From contig CM055606.1 of NCBI GenBank assembly GCA_029379385.1, forward strand, positions 17,323,142 through 17,387,141: a DNA stretch of 64,000 nucleotides, given 5' to 3'. This DNA comes from Quillaja saponaria. Taxonomy: Eukaryota > Streptophyta > Magnoliopsida > Fabales > Quillajaceae. Shown piece after piece: positions 22,801-34,923 of this stretch; position 1 is the stretch's first letter, and each line of letters starts with the position of its first letter. A program made the position numbers and the translations under genes. The notes under the pieces were generated by a model. That model was not told the origin of the DNA. It ran no database searches and saw nothing but the letters and a program-made list of their open reading frames with translations.

Positions 22801-25800
22801 GGTCTACACCGAGGTACAAAAAGTTGTCTCGAGGTTTCCATACATACAGACATGAAACCCACTTACATGAACATACCCATGGAGTTTCGGTGGAATCGGT
22901 GCCATTTCCACTCGAAACAGATCGTCCCAAACATAGATTTTGCGAATTTTCAGATCTGAACTTCTATCGGACAGAGAGAGGATTCAATTTTTCACCATGG
23001 CTGGCTTGGCTTTCTGTGTTGGCAGCTGTGCAGGCTGCAGATTTGATATACTCCTCTTCGTGCCCTAATTTTCTGGAGGAGAAGAAGACACTAACGCCTG
23101 CGTTTCATTTGAAAGGCACTAAAGGCAGAACTGTTTTGTTATTTTTTTGGCTTTGATTGCTATCCTTGCTTGTTAGGCCCAAGCATTGTTCTAAAATGCT
23201 ATAACTAAATCAAATAAGTATTTAGCCCATTTAACTTATTTTTCTATAACTAAAATAACAATTTATGTCATTCAAATTTATGTAGGAAAAAAAAAAAGTT
23301 ATAAGAAATTGGTTGAAAAAAGAAAAAAGAGAAAAAATAATTACCATTAATTATTAATTAATATAATAGAATCAAGAAAAGAGTAACAAAACAAAAGAAG
23401 TTGCTAATATTAATAACTTCAATTGTACCAAAGAAAACAATCGTAAACCATTATTTAGGTTTTCTTTAATTCAAAGTTAAAATCAATAACTTTCTTTACA
23501 TATTTATATATATTAAGGACAAATAAGTCATCAAATAAAATTTTTAGAATAGAGAAATCTTAAAAAGCTATATTTTGTATTGAGTTATCAAACTTATTTT
23601 AAACCTTCAAACATTCGATTAATTATTATATACATTTTAAATCACTTACAAATATGTATTGCATAATATTTTATTTACACGTTTTCATATGCTAAGGTTG
23701 TATGTGATTGTAGTTTGATATTTTCTTTTAATTTGTATGTCTGTATTAACTTTTTTACCTTAGTATGTATTTTTGAATATTCTATATACTATATTAATCA
23801 TATTGGATACTTAAAATTACTCTAATATGTGTTTTATTATATATTTTCTTGCGTTTCAAATAAATTACTAATTTCATGCCGTTTCTTGAATCATTTTCGT
23901 TTTCGTTTTCAAACTTATTGAAACTATACCTTGGAACGTATTTTAGGTCCTTGGTCTACACTAACATCATAAAGAAGCAGCATCATTGTGCCTTTTGTTT
24001 TTTGAATGGCTGATGCTTTCCTAGATCTCTTCTAATGATTGGCTCTTTGTGCTTTTCTTTTTCATAGGATCTCCTCTTTGGAATACGTTATGCCTTGGTG
24101 GCGCCCCCTTGTCTTCCTAAAAAAATTCTGGCTCTGCAATTTTTTTAAGGATCCAAAACTTTTTCAGTCGTACTGATTAGTAAATATGATGTAGATCTGT
24201 CAAAATTTCACCTTGAAATATTGAGAAGTCCTTTGTTAAAAGTTCTTTATAACCAATCTATTAAATAATGTATAGATGTGTTTGAATTTTCCACTGTATG
24301 ATTGAAATTTAGCAATTATAGTGAATATCAACATAAAGATAAAATCAAATGGTAGATTTTTCCAATATGAACTAGAGAAATAAGAGCAGTGGAACTTCAT
24401 TTTTATGCTGTCTCTAGAACTCTTCATATTTGTATGTTAGTGCTCACTCATCTAGGTACTTCAGGTCTTAATAGATTCCCTAATAATTTAATTTGTCATG
24501 CAGCAATAAAATTGAGGTTGCACACCAGGAAGCTGTTGCTTTCAAGAGGCAAGAAGAGCTTATCCGTGAGGAAGAGGCAGCTTGGATGGCTGAAACTGAT
24601 CAAAAACCAAAACGTGGAGTAAATGAAAAGGAAAAGAAATCAAAGAAAAAACAGGTCTAAAATACTTGTGCAACTTCATTCGTGAGGGACTCTAGACTAG
24701 AGATCTCCTCAAGTTGACCCACATATTTTTGATCTCATAGAACTTTGAATTCTCCAACTACTAACTCAGTTCTCACTTATTAATCTATGAAAAATTTACA
24801 CATGGTGCAGATTTTTCTATAGTTGTTTATTGACACCAATGACCGTCATAGTTAGAGTCTCAACATATAATCATTCTGACAATTTTTTGCTGCAGGTAAT
24901 TTAATTATGAAGTTAAATTATATATTTTAACGAAAATGAAATATGGACAAAGTAGTCATCAAATGTGGAATGCCATCAATATACAATTATTTGTGAACAT
25001 TATACTTGTCTTGCTTATAATCATAATTGCGTTGGAGATGTAATCTATTTCTGCTATTTGATAGCACATCTATTTTTTGGTAGACGTCTACCTGATAGCC
25101 TATACACCCTGCATGTGTGTATTTTATAGTACAAACTGAAGTGATCACACATTTGGATTATTGTTTATGGTTGCAACTTGTATTGCTTGTTTTGTCTGAA
25201 ATCTAAATTAGGTTTCATGTGTGTATCTTTCACCTATCACTGCCTCTCCTAGACCTGGATCCCCTGTAAAGTGGTTTACATAGTGTGTTTTTTGTTCTTT
25301 TCCATCCGTCTTTTATTTTATGTTAACAAGCTATCAATTAAATATTGATCATTTGATCTTTATCCATCAAAATATTGTTTTTCTGTTTCTTTTTTCTTGG
25401 TATCCCCTTTTTCCGTAGGCTTTCCTGGAGTTTGAAAGGGAGAAGGTAGAGATTTGTTTTGAGTTTGCAGAAGAAAGTTAGGTCCTTATTTTCTGGACTG
25501 CAATTGCTGACAAATATTCCTTTCCATACCTATAGGCCAAACAGAAACGGAACAATAGGAAAGGGAAGGATAAAGCTAGGGATGAGAGATCTATTTTACA
25601 AGACAAGCTACAGGAAGAAAACCCTAATAATGAAAAGCTAGATTGCAACATTGAGGAGGTGGAAAGTCTGGTTGAAAAGCTTGATGCCTTGGAAGATGTT
25701 TCTGACGTGTCTGATTCTGTGGATGGGGTTGCTGAAGTACTTCAGGCATATCCTGAAGACAGAGATGCTAGTCCTGCCAATTGGGATACAGATACATCAG

Positions 25801-28800
25801 AAGTTCATCCTCCAACAGAGGCCAGTAGCAGTGGTATTGGTAGCTTTTCATCTGTACAAAATGGAGTGGCTGACAAGAAGACCATCTCTGTCATGGACGA
25901 TAGTTCTTCAACATGTTCAACAGATTCGTTGCCATCAGTAGTAACAAATGGACTTTATAAGGGAAACTTGTCTCCAAAATACAAAGTCAAACAGCCGCCT
26001 AGCAGGTAAATATATAGCTTATTGTTTTGTTAAATCTATTGAACAACAATACTATGTCTTTTTATTTGATTGATATTTTTATCTGTAGAGGGATCAACCA
26101 ACGAGACAAGGTTACATGTGATAGGAGTAGTTGGCAAAATGAGATAGAGAATCAGCCATCGGTACCTGCAGTGGATCTCAATGATATGTCCAGAGGTGGT
26201 ACAGCAGGTGATACTGAGTCGGAGGGTGCAGCTTTCTCCTTGCAGGATCATATAGAGTGGCTTGAGCAGCAAGTTGTCAAAAAGGTAGGTTTAAATTTTA
26301 TCTTTAATCTTTTATGGAATCTTAAATTCAGTTCCCCATTAGTATTTTTATCTCTAACTTTAATCTTAGAATGAGCCTCCTATTTATTTTCTTGAAATGC
26401 TCTACTTCCCCCTTCCCTAGCATTATGAGGTCTAATGTCAGCTTTCAGTTTGCTTCTGGAAAATAATTTTTGAAGGTTTACTTCCTTCTTTGTTGTGTTA
26501 TTTTATTTTTTGGACTTAATTACACTTTTGGTCTCTATAGTTTAATTTTGAGTTCAATTTAGTCCCTTGAGTTGTAATTATTGCAATTGGGTCCCTGCCA
26601 GGTTTAATTTGATGCAATTAAATCCCTGATGTCAATTGCTGTTCAATTTAAAGTAAACTTATCTGAAGTGGTCAAACGAAGGTGAGTTGGTTATCCATGT
26701 GGTAAATAATAAACAGCCATGTGGCTTATATAAATTTTATATTAAAATTAGATTTTGAAAAGTCAATTTTTAAGAAGAAAGTAAAAAATTTTAAATTTAA
26801 AAAAAAATGTAGAAAAGCAAAACCCATCTATGACCATTCCTCTTTCTCACCACCACTAGGTTTCTTCGATAACCACCACCACCATTCCTCCAAATCAAAC
26901 CCCCTTTATCTGCTCCCAACCCCAACAATCGAAGCCTTAACCTCAAAACCCACCCTACAACCAAAGCCCTAACACCCTCAAACTTCCTGAACATGTTTTC
27001 AGTACAAAAGGAGCAAGGATTTGAGCTCCCTACAGCTCTTAAGGACAGTAGATAGGCAAAACCCATCTTTCAGATTCAGAATTATTTTCCTTCAAATAAA
27101 TTTGGGGGAAAGGAAGCAGAGAAATAAAGAAATGTGTTGCGTGGGCAAAGCAACAAAGATCTTCATCTTCATTGTCACTCTTATTGTTGTTCTTGGCCTT
27201 GTCTTGGGATTTCGGCTCTTGCACCATGGCCTCTAAAAGGACCATAAATGTTCTGGGGACTACTGTTTCACCTCCTGATGTTTTTCTAACCCCAATTTAA
27301 GCCTACCAAATCAAAATCCCAATTCTAAAACCCTAGTCCACCTCCACCACCAAGCACAAATCCAACTCAACCACCACCACCAACGCCATACAATGGATCA
27401 GGCAGACAAGGATCATTGCAAGATTCTTTGTATAGCTTCCAAATGATGAGAAGGATTTGGATTCATAATTCCTGATAATAGGAGTGATAATTTATTGTCC
27501 AGGCATTGAATGGATTTATGAAGTTTTTTTTTTTTTTTTTTTAAATTTATATAAGTCACATGGCTGTTCATTATTTGCCACATGGATAGCCAACTCACCT
27601 TCTGTTAGCCACAGTGTAAATAGTTTGTCCATATCAGATAAGTTGACGTTAATTTGAACGGCAATTAACGTCAGGGATTTAGTTGCGTCAAATTAAACCT
27701 GGTAGGGACCCAATTGCAGTAATTGAAACTGGAGAGACTAAATTGAATTCAAAATTAAACTATAGGGACCAAAAGTGTAATTAAGCCTATTTTTTATATA
27801 TAATTTTAATCATGGGTTTGGAGCCCAATAAAAGCATGTGTGAGATGTATCAATCTTTGTTAGAAGTAAAAATGTGTAGCATTTTCTTGGTAATACGGAA
27901 AATTGTAACTTTTTATAACTGGGTATAAAAGGATAAAGAGGGGTAACCTTGTAGGAGTAGGAATGGTGAATTTTTTTAAAAATAAGCTTTAATTTACCTG
28001 TTCCGGATTAACCGTGGTGAAAACTTAGTCTAACCATGCTTTAAAAGGGAATTGGAGTGTATCTTACTTTTGATCCATCCTTAACAAGTTTCTGTGCATC
28101 TAAAACAGGTGCAAATGCATTTTACAAGGTTGGAACTGGGTGGTTTTATATAGTTCAGCAGACCTGTCTTTCATCAAACTAGTTATGAATGGCCAAAAAA
28201 TAAAAAAGTCGGGAAAAAGTGTATTTACTTTTCATTCTTGTTTTGGTTGTACCACGCAAAGGATTTTCCTACATTTCCACTTTTTCATCATTTTTGCATC
28301 AAGTCTTAGTACCAAATCATAGGGGTAAATTACTTTGATCCTCACAGACCTAGTTGGTATCCTCTAGATGAATTATTTTCTTCCATTCATTATTGTCCGC
28401 AGGTAAGTTCTCTTCTAAGCCTTTTATACTCATCTCTTTTCTGACCACTTCTTCCCATGCAGTTTTTTATTCTCCCTTATCTGTATGCTCCAAAAGTTGC
28501 ATGCACGGCTCCTAGGGGATAAATTTTTTTCTGAATGACCAACTTTATCAACAAAGACTACTTGCTTTAGGCCAAGATATTAATAGTGAGATATCCAATC
28601 ATTGGTCTTATGGTATATCTCAGTATAGAGGATGGTACCAAAGATCTGTAAAACTCCTATACACTAAGACCGAAATCTTATCCATTTATAGACAGGGCTT
28701 CAACAGCAGCTAGGTCTAGAGTGAAGTTATGAGCATTATGTTGCTACCCCTATCTTAGACGGAATATCTTCATTTCTTATCCTATCTTTGCGTGTGTTGC

Positions 28801-30626
28801 TATCATTTCAACTAATTAAAAATTGATGAAAATGGGAACACCTCATTTCTCTTCATTTTTATTGCCGTGGATTTTTTTGCCCCTCAGTTTTCGTGTCATT
28901 ACCTACCCTAGCCCAAGTACCCCAACAAAATAAAAATGGAAAGTTAAGTAAACATGTTGCTCCAAAGCGCGATCTGAAGCAAGGACCCCTTTTTGGGGGG
29001 TTAGGGACTGAGGTTTATATAGGATTGGGTCTTGCTGCATGATTTAATTCATGCTTTTTGCGAAATGCCCCATGTGTTGTGTTTTCTTTGAACTTCTATA
29101 TGTCTTGGTTTCTTGCTTCTTTGAATTATCCCCAACATTATATCAAAAATAGAGGGAAAAGGGGAGCAGAAACATAATTTGAGCCTGACAGGTGGCCGTT
29201 TCTTTCTAAATAACAGGAGGAGGAAGTTGTATCACTGCAGAAGAAACTGAGTGTCAAAGACCAAGTTGATGTAGAAAAATCTGTTGATATAGAAAGAGTA
29301 CCAAAAGTCAAAATATCAACAGTACCATCCTCGCCAAGAAGTCCTCCCAAAAACCTGCCCTTATCTGTTCAAATGAAGTTAGAGCACCCAAGTAGTGCTA
29401 CTGTGGATCCTGTTCCTGTCAGGAAAACATCCTTAAATGTTACAGAACAGACTGATAAAGATCCATTGTCAGCATCGATTGCTTCATCCCAAATGTCAGT
29501 TATCCCCAAACCTGAGATCCAGAAGACTGCAACTGCAAGATTGGCTGAAAAACCAGTTGGACAGCAAGTATCTGTGATGTCAAGGCCTTCTAGTGCTCCT
29601 TTAGTTCCTGGTCCCAGGCCAACTGCTCCTGTTGTCTCCATGGTTCAAACAGCTCCACTACTTGCCCGTTCGGTGAGTGCAACTGGCAGGTTGGGTCCTG
29701 ATCCATCGCCAGCTACCCATAGCTATGTTCCCCAGTCTTACAGAAATGCCATAGTGGGCAGCCCTATGGCTTCAGCTACTGCCAATTTCACGCAACCTAA
29801 CTCTTCAAGTTCAGGATTAAACTCATCAGCAGCATACTCACACCCACCTTCCTTGGTATCTTCTCCAATGTTTTTACCCCACAGCTCTGAGAGAACAGAT
29901 TCTAGCATGGGTCAATCTCTCCTTCCTTTTGGCATGATTGCACGGGATGTTTTACAGAATGGGCCTCAGTGGCTTGAGAGTTCTCAGAGGGAAGCAAGCA
30001 GGAACATGCACTACGATTCTTCTTCCCGACTTAATGATGTTCAGAACCTTGACTTGTACAAGCCTGTACAGAGCAGGTCTCAAGGAAACTTGACTACCAA
30101 GTTCCAAGCCTACACATCTGGGCGTCATACCCAAGGTCTGTTGGCAGAGGAGTTTCCACACCTCGATATCATCAATGACCTTCTTGATGATGAACATGGT
30201 ATTGGAACGGCTGCCAGGGCAGGCTCAGTCTTCCCGTCTCCCAGCAATGGACATCAGCTAAATCGACAATTTACTTTTCCTGGAGACATTGGCGCATCTG
30301 GTGATGTGGGTTCCTCTACCAGCTCTTGCAGGTTTGACCGATCATTAAGCTACCATGATGAAGGGTTTCAACGAGGGTATAGCTCATCTAGTGGTAATTT
30401 TGACTCGCAGATGGACTATATTCCGCAAGCTAGTCCACTAACTTATGTAAACGGGCAGGTAGATAGTTTGATCCCAAAGCAGTGGCAGATGGCTGGTTCA
30501 GATCTATCTTATCTAGGCATGGGGAATACTGAAGGTGATGGTTACACATATTATTCTCCTGATTATTCAAATATGACATGTGGTGTCAATGGTTATACAG
30601 TATTCCGTCCTTCAAATGGGCACTGA
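16823..30626 (+). CDS. MATH-domain protein, MUSE13/14 (TRAF1a/b) family
   Basis: Coding exons: 16823-17000, 17326-17437, 18444-18532, 18620-18688, 18777-18909, 19365-19523, 20250-20598, 21166-21278, 24504-24654, 25536-26005, 26089-26284, 29217-30626 (3429 nt, 1142 residues). All borders are GT..AG and phases agree. A 5'UTR intron lies at 16310-16788. After an acidic DDDDDGG stretch comes the MATH domain (about residues 66-194, from YTWKIEKF to IIKAQVQVI), then the conserved block around [10 protein letters not shown], a Lys/Glu-rich coiled coil near 400-450, a second coil [17 protein letters not shown] near 665, and a long Ser/Pro-rich tail ending VFRPSNGH. In Arabidopsis these proteins act as adaptors with the SCF-CPR1 ubiquitin ligase in turnover of NLR immune receptors, and in autophagy regulation with ATG6. 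Which of the two paralogues this is cannot be told by eye. Introns 8 and 11 are enlarged by inserted DNA. Confidence 0.95.
21488..21577. repeat. 45-bp tandem duplication in MUSE-like intron 8
   Basis: Two adjacent copies start CTAAATATTCTG at 21488 and 21533 and differ at only a couple of positions. No coding role is apparent. Confidence 0.8.
22867..22905 (-). other. Promoter/first-exon-like segment on the opposite strand in intron 8
   Basis: Read on the minus strand, a CT-rich leader-like region (about 23110-22906) precedes ATG 22903-22905 and 13 codons reading [14 protein letters not shown] strong donor GTAAGT follows at 22866-22861. GC content and base composition over 22780-23130 differ from the rest of the AT-rich intron. 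No downstream exon could be found on that strand. It may be a captured first exon and promoter brought in by a transposon, or a nested gene remnant. The function is unknown. Confidence 0.3.
25419..25445 (+). other. Candidate 27-nt micro-exon in intron 9 of the MUSE-like gene
   Basis: The 27 bases following TTTTTCCGTAG (acceptor at 25417-25418) and preceding GTAGAG encode AFLEFEREK in phase 0. This would insert nine residues cleanly between ..KKKQ and AKQKR.. of the main reading frame. The pyrimidine tract before the acceptor is good; the donor is ordinary. The family protein does not require it, so it would be an optional exon. Inference only. Confidence 0.3.
26512..27787. mobile_element. Pack-MULE-like element in MUSE-like intron 11
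   Basis: Long terminal inverted repeats of about 225 bp (26512-26740 and 27560-27787) start GGACTTAATTACACTTTTGG on the left and GGCTTAATTACACTTTTGG on the right (minus strand). The flanks carry a perfect 8-bp duplication, TATTTTTT, at 26504-26511 and 27788-27795 (9 bp may apply, but the sequence is low complexity). The element totals 1276 bp. The interior (26800-27400) is less AT-rich, with CCACCA-rich stretches and a small ORF at 27132-27236 that resembles host gene sequence. Long TIRs plus captured sequence fit a Mutator-like Pack-MULE. No transposase is seen. Confidence 0.75.
27132..27236 (+). CDS. 34-residue membrane micropeptide ORF inside the Pack-MULE
   Basis: ATG 27132-27134 opens a 34-codon frame beginning [11 protein letters not shown], followed by a strongly hydrophobic run of about 18 residues ([15 protein letters not shown]) and ending RLLHHGL. 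The preceding 100 bp are leader-like. From general knowledge, plants have short proteins starting MCC followed by a single membrane helix ending ..GFGVFHHG or similar, and this looks like the truncated start of such a gene. It is probably a captured fragment; expression is unknown. Confidence 0.4.
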   Translation: MCCVGKATKIFIFIVTLIVVLGLVLGFRLLHHGL

Positions 30627-32735
30627 GTTGACGGGGTTTCCCCTCAAATTAGTGGGTGGCTGTCCGTTGTAATAATGGTATTTGAGGAAAATGTTGGGTC
30701 TTAGATTGGAGTGAGGTTGTAATCTTTTGATAAAGTAAAAACATTTGGTAAAGAGTTTCTTCCCTCTTTGCTTTTCCAGCCTTTCAGAATATTACATTAT
30801 TTATACATCTCCTTGCGTTCTGGGAATATGAATGAATATTTGAATTAGGCACTGATTTGTTTTGAAGCACAATGTTGTGCTCTGTCATCTATCGAAGTTA
30901 TCAACTCTCGAGGAAAGGAAAGGAAAGAGGGAGATATAGGAAGACAAACAGAATCAAACTCTTGGGGGTTGGCTCCCTTCCTGAGTATTGTGTTAGCAAG
31001 ATATGTGTAAGCAATTAACTTGTATCAATAGTCGAGGAGGCTTAGCCAAAAAGATAGTGACAACTGTGTTAACGTTATCTTAATAATCTATTATCCTAGT
31101 TCTTTCTAATACAATCAACTTGTATCAACGGTAATCTTGACCAACATAGCCTATGTTGCTTCCTTATCTCCATCAAGGTTTGTTATGCATGTCATTGTCA
31201 TTTGTCCAATTGAAAACTTCTCAGATTTGTTCAAAGAAGAAGTGGGAGTCTAAGAATTTGACAATCTTTATTTAATTCTTTTCAATAAAAAAACCATTAG
31301 GAAATAGGAAACGGTATAAGAGAGTTACTTTTAATTTGTTTTCAATAATATATATATCCATTTGCATGTATGCTTTCCCGTGGGTAGGTATGCTTGTGTG
31401 GCAAATTAAAAGTCCTACGTGGAATGTTAAATTCATCTATATCTATATATATATATAACTACTTATACTTCTATCTATCTGTATATATACTATATTATAT
31501 TACATATATATATATATATATACATTATATTATACTAAAAATCAGAACATCTTGTGTCTTTTAACTTTTTAATATAGTTTTGTAATTCAAATATCATACT
31601 AAAAGGGGATAGTGTTCTTCTAAATTTTAACATCTTTTAAAACTAAAATTTCATTATTTATAAAAAACTACTCACTTTCTCTTATAATTAAGGATTATTA
31701 ACTTCAATTAATCATTTATTTTAGAAAAAAAATCAACCTCTTCTAAAAGTTATCTCATTCTCTTCATCTATCTGTATCTATATGTATATCTATCTATTTA
31801 TCTATACTTCTATCTACATCTATACTTCCTCTGACTTTTTAATATAATTTTTAATTCATATATTATCTTAAAAGGGAGATAGTGTCCTCCTAAATTTTAA
31901 TATATTTTTAAACAAAAATTATATTATTTATTAGAAACTACTTACTTTTTACTATAATTAATGGAAAAAAACTAACAAGAAACAGAAAGACTCACTATTG
32001 TTAACTTCAATTAATCATTTATTTAAAAGAACAAAAATTAACATATTCAAAAACTTATCTTATTATCTCTGTTTTATATAACAATTATAATGTGTTTTAC
32101 TTTATTTCTATTAAAAAATAAAAATAAAAAAAGCCCTGAACACATGCCTAAGCACATGTGGTGAGGCTATATTCAAACATGAGGATTTTTTTTTTTTTTT
32201 TTTTTTTTTGTCCTTATAATATATATTAAGTTTATTAAATATATAATGAAAGATGCCTCTCTCTTAACGTAATTCTTATTCGGTGGCTTCATTCCCATTT
32301 CACTTTTGTGGCTTTTATTCGTTTCTGAATGTTCAATGCAAAGTGATTTTTATTGGTTTGAACGTTCAAATTGCAATGGTAGTGCCAAGAAATTTCTCAA
32401 ACAAAGACTTCTGCCTGCCCAGCCTGAAAACAGAGGATCTTCAGCTCTCAATTAGGCCAGCTAATGTAGGAGTAAACAATCAAAACTCTTTAATCTTTAT
32501 TATGCTTCAAAGACCAAATCAATAGAACTAAATGCCATATTTAAACCATTAAAAAGTTGAAAAAAAAAAAAAAAAAAAAAAAACCCTTGGATTTTAAGTC
32601 CATAGATTGACCAATTCAAATTTTATAAAAAATTCCATAAAAAATAAAAAAGAATTAATTCCCAATAGTCAACAGTCAAAATCTATCATCTTTAAAAAAA
32701 TGAGAGGAGTAACAAAATTCTTTGAGGTTTCTTAG
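30627..32735. other. Intergenic, with (TA)n and a tandem duplication
   Basis: The first about 200 bp are probably the 3'UTR of the MUSE-like gene. The rest contains (TA)n/(TATC)n tracts near 31437-31530 and 31760-31825, a duplicated block listed separately, and long T and A runs near 32189 and 32560. The frame at 32283-32525 is not supported as a gene. Confidence 0.4.
31556..32065. repeat. Diverged direct duplication, ~270-300-bp period
   Basis: The first copy starts near 31563 (AACTTTTTAATATAG) and the second near 31833 (GACTTTTTAATATAA). Both continue through ATACTAAAAGGGGATAGTGT / CTTAAAAGGGAGATAGTGT and TTAACTTCAATTAATCATTT (about 31699 and 32001). A 30-bp insertion in copy 2 lengthens the period. 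Each copy is preceded by a TATC/CTAT-rich microsatellite, so the repeat probably includes it. Confidence 0.7.
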
Positions 32736-32743
32736 TATAAATA
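32736..32743 (+). promoter_or_regulatory. TATA box of the SGPS peptide gene
   Basis: TATAAATA lies 50-57 bp upstream of ATG 32793, a typical plant TATA-to-ATG distance for a gene with a short leader. Confidence 0.65.
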
Positions 32744-32792
32744 CCATCAAATCTTTCATTGCTAGTCATCCTGTACTTGAAGAAATTAAATC

Positions 32793-33104
32793 ATGAGCCT
32801 ACTTAACCTTGTTCTAGCACTAGTTCTGCTTCTAACCCTAACACTGCATTTACAACCAACACAAGCTAGTAGGGAATTGCATGACAAGGGTAAGTTGATA
32901 GACAAAGAACTGGTCATGCAGTCTCTTCCAAAGGGTCCTGTCCCTCCCTCTGGACCTTCCGGTTGCACCTACATCCCCGGTAGTGGTGGAACAAGCTGTC
33001 CGGTGAAGCAAATGAACGTTGCCGGTAATGTTTTTAGCCGTGCTAGAGGTTATCCTCGGCTCACTGTCCCACTTGGTGTTGCAACCAACAGTCAGAAATT
33101 ATGA
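32793..33104 (+). CDS. Secreted peptide precursor with an SGPS motif
   Basis: An intronless 103-residue protein starts at ATG 32793. Residues 1-25 are a textbook signal peptide (hydrophobic LVLALVLLLTLTL, likely cut after QA at 24-25). A charged spacer follows, then a Pro/Gly-rich core, VPPSGPSGCTYIPGSGG, at 50-66, with two cysteines (58 and 69) that may pair, and a C-terminal tail with basic residues. The SGPS tetrapeptide is shared with several plant peptide-hormone families (PIP, IDA and CEP relatives), but here it is internal and followed by a Cys-bounded loop, which those lack. It is probably secreted to the apoplast and processed. Single-exon structure, TATA box and precursor layout support a real gene; its receptor and exact family are unknown to me. 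Confidence 0.8.
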   Translation: MSLLNLVLALVLLLTLTLHLQPTQASRELHDKGKLIDKELVMQSLPKGPVPPSGPSGCTYIPGSGGTSCPVKQMNVAGNVFSRARGYPRLTVPLGVATNSQKL

Positions 33105-34923
33105 AAGCTAATATCTATGGAAGAAATTAAGAAGCCTTTGAGTTTATAATATTGAAGCTCGGAATTGCAATTTTCTGAGAGAAGAATTCGGAAACTATAG
33201 AACTCGAAGTCTCAATTACAATATTGGAATCATTGATTTATTGGTTTTTCTTGTTCTTTCCTTCACTTTTACTCTATGTTTTTCTTTTAATATTGATGTA
33301 CGAATATATTCCCTAATGTGAATATTTCAAACAATAATTTTGTAAATAAAGTTTTCGTGGTAATTGTCAATTCTTTGATCTTGTTGTGCCAACTAAATTG
33401 TTGACTCATAATTATAAGCATACAATATAAAACCATGCATTGAATTGTTCAATTAAGGTGATTCAATGGTATATAGTTCTAAATGTACATATAATTTTTT
33501 ATTTTTTTTGGTAACCTTAACCATTATTGTTTTTGTTGGGTGCCTAGCTCTAGTATTTTTCCATTAGTTAATGAATATTCTTTTTTATTAATTAAAAACA
33601 TCTAACCTTGACTTCAATCTAAATTTCTTTCTTCATGAGTTCCTCGTTTATAAATTATAATGAGCCAAATTCTACTAAGAAAATGTAGAAACGTATATGT
33701 GTGAACCTTTGAAAATCTATATTAGAGGGTGTCGTATTTTGACTGATGTTTTGTAAACTGCATGCCAGACGTGATAGTTGAAAAAATCTGATTCACAAAT
33801 TTAAAATTTTGCTTATAATTTGACCACAATAAACATAAAGATAACCTTGGCTCATTCCTCGTGGGACATTATTTTTTGGGAAAAACAAACTTTTACAATG
33901 TATAAAATATTGAGCTGCTAAAAAGCTAATTCTGAAAACTTCAATTCACTCTGCCGGCCTAATGCCTTCAGTGAGTGGTTAATTATGCGTGTAGAATGAA
34001 AGTTTTGACAAAAAGTTCATTCTTTTGTTTGTTTCATATAATTTAGTTATTGTGTTTGAATTGATCAAAGATTTGACTAAGTTGTTGAGATCTTAACTAG
34101 TTAAGACTCATAAATGACTATTTTCTCTTAATTGTAAGTTGTTCATTCATCTTATTGCGGGTCTAAATTATAATATTGATTAATTAAGAGTTTATACGTT
34201 TTAATATCAATGACTACATGATTCTTAAGTCCAATCTCATCAATCTAATTGGTAAATAATTAACTAAAATTTCAAATAGATTGAAATTTTAGTTCAAGTT
34301 CAAAAGGTTAAGTATTAAAAAGTAAAAACATGATAGAAATAGTAAACTTGTTTGGATACTTTTTGAAAATAAAAATTGCATGTACAATTGGATATGAGAC
34401 CAATTTGGTCAAAATTTAAAATTTTTACAAGTTAATCATAATTTCATAAATATAATATTATGTTAATATCATAAAAGATGATCGATGGACGTATACACAT
34501 CAATCGTATTTTCTTTTCTTTTCTTCTCCAAATATTTATGAGACAGATTTAGAAAGAAAATTAACTCATAACTAACTTAAACATGAATGTCATATACTTA
34601 GAATTAACTAATTAAGAAAACTTTCTATTTGTAAAAAGTTTCGGTTTATGTTAATGGTGGATGAGAAAGAACAAATACTAATTACTTACATGATAAATAA
34701 TTAAGCGCATTGAATTCTTGAATAAATCTTGGCTTTTCAACAATATTGAAGCCTCTCAAATTTCCTTCTTAATTCCTATATATTTCATTTTGACAATACA
34801 AAGGAAAATTGACAATGAGAATTTCCTTTTCATTATTATTGACATACAAATCCTGCATGACAACATTTAACATGAACAACAACTAAACCTGCTTGAGAAA
34901 TAAATCTGTGAATGCCTAATTTC
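33105..34923. other. Intergenic, nothing recognised
   Basis: 3'UTR-like sequence of the peptide gene to about 33360, then AT-rich DNA with no supported ORF, RNA gene or repeat. Confidence 0.4.

Noticed and set aside
22590..23156. 90-122-codon frames in intron 8 of the MUSE-like gene
   Set aside because: They overlap on both strands without family features; only the ATG plus donor structure on the minus strand was kept, at low confidence.
29373..30626. Stand-alone 417-codon gene
   Set aside because: It is the last exon of the MATH-domain gene; the frame continues upstream to the acceptor before 29217.
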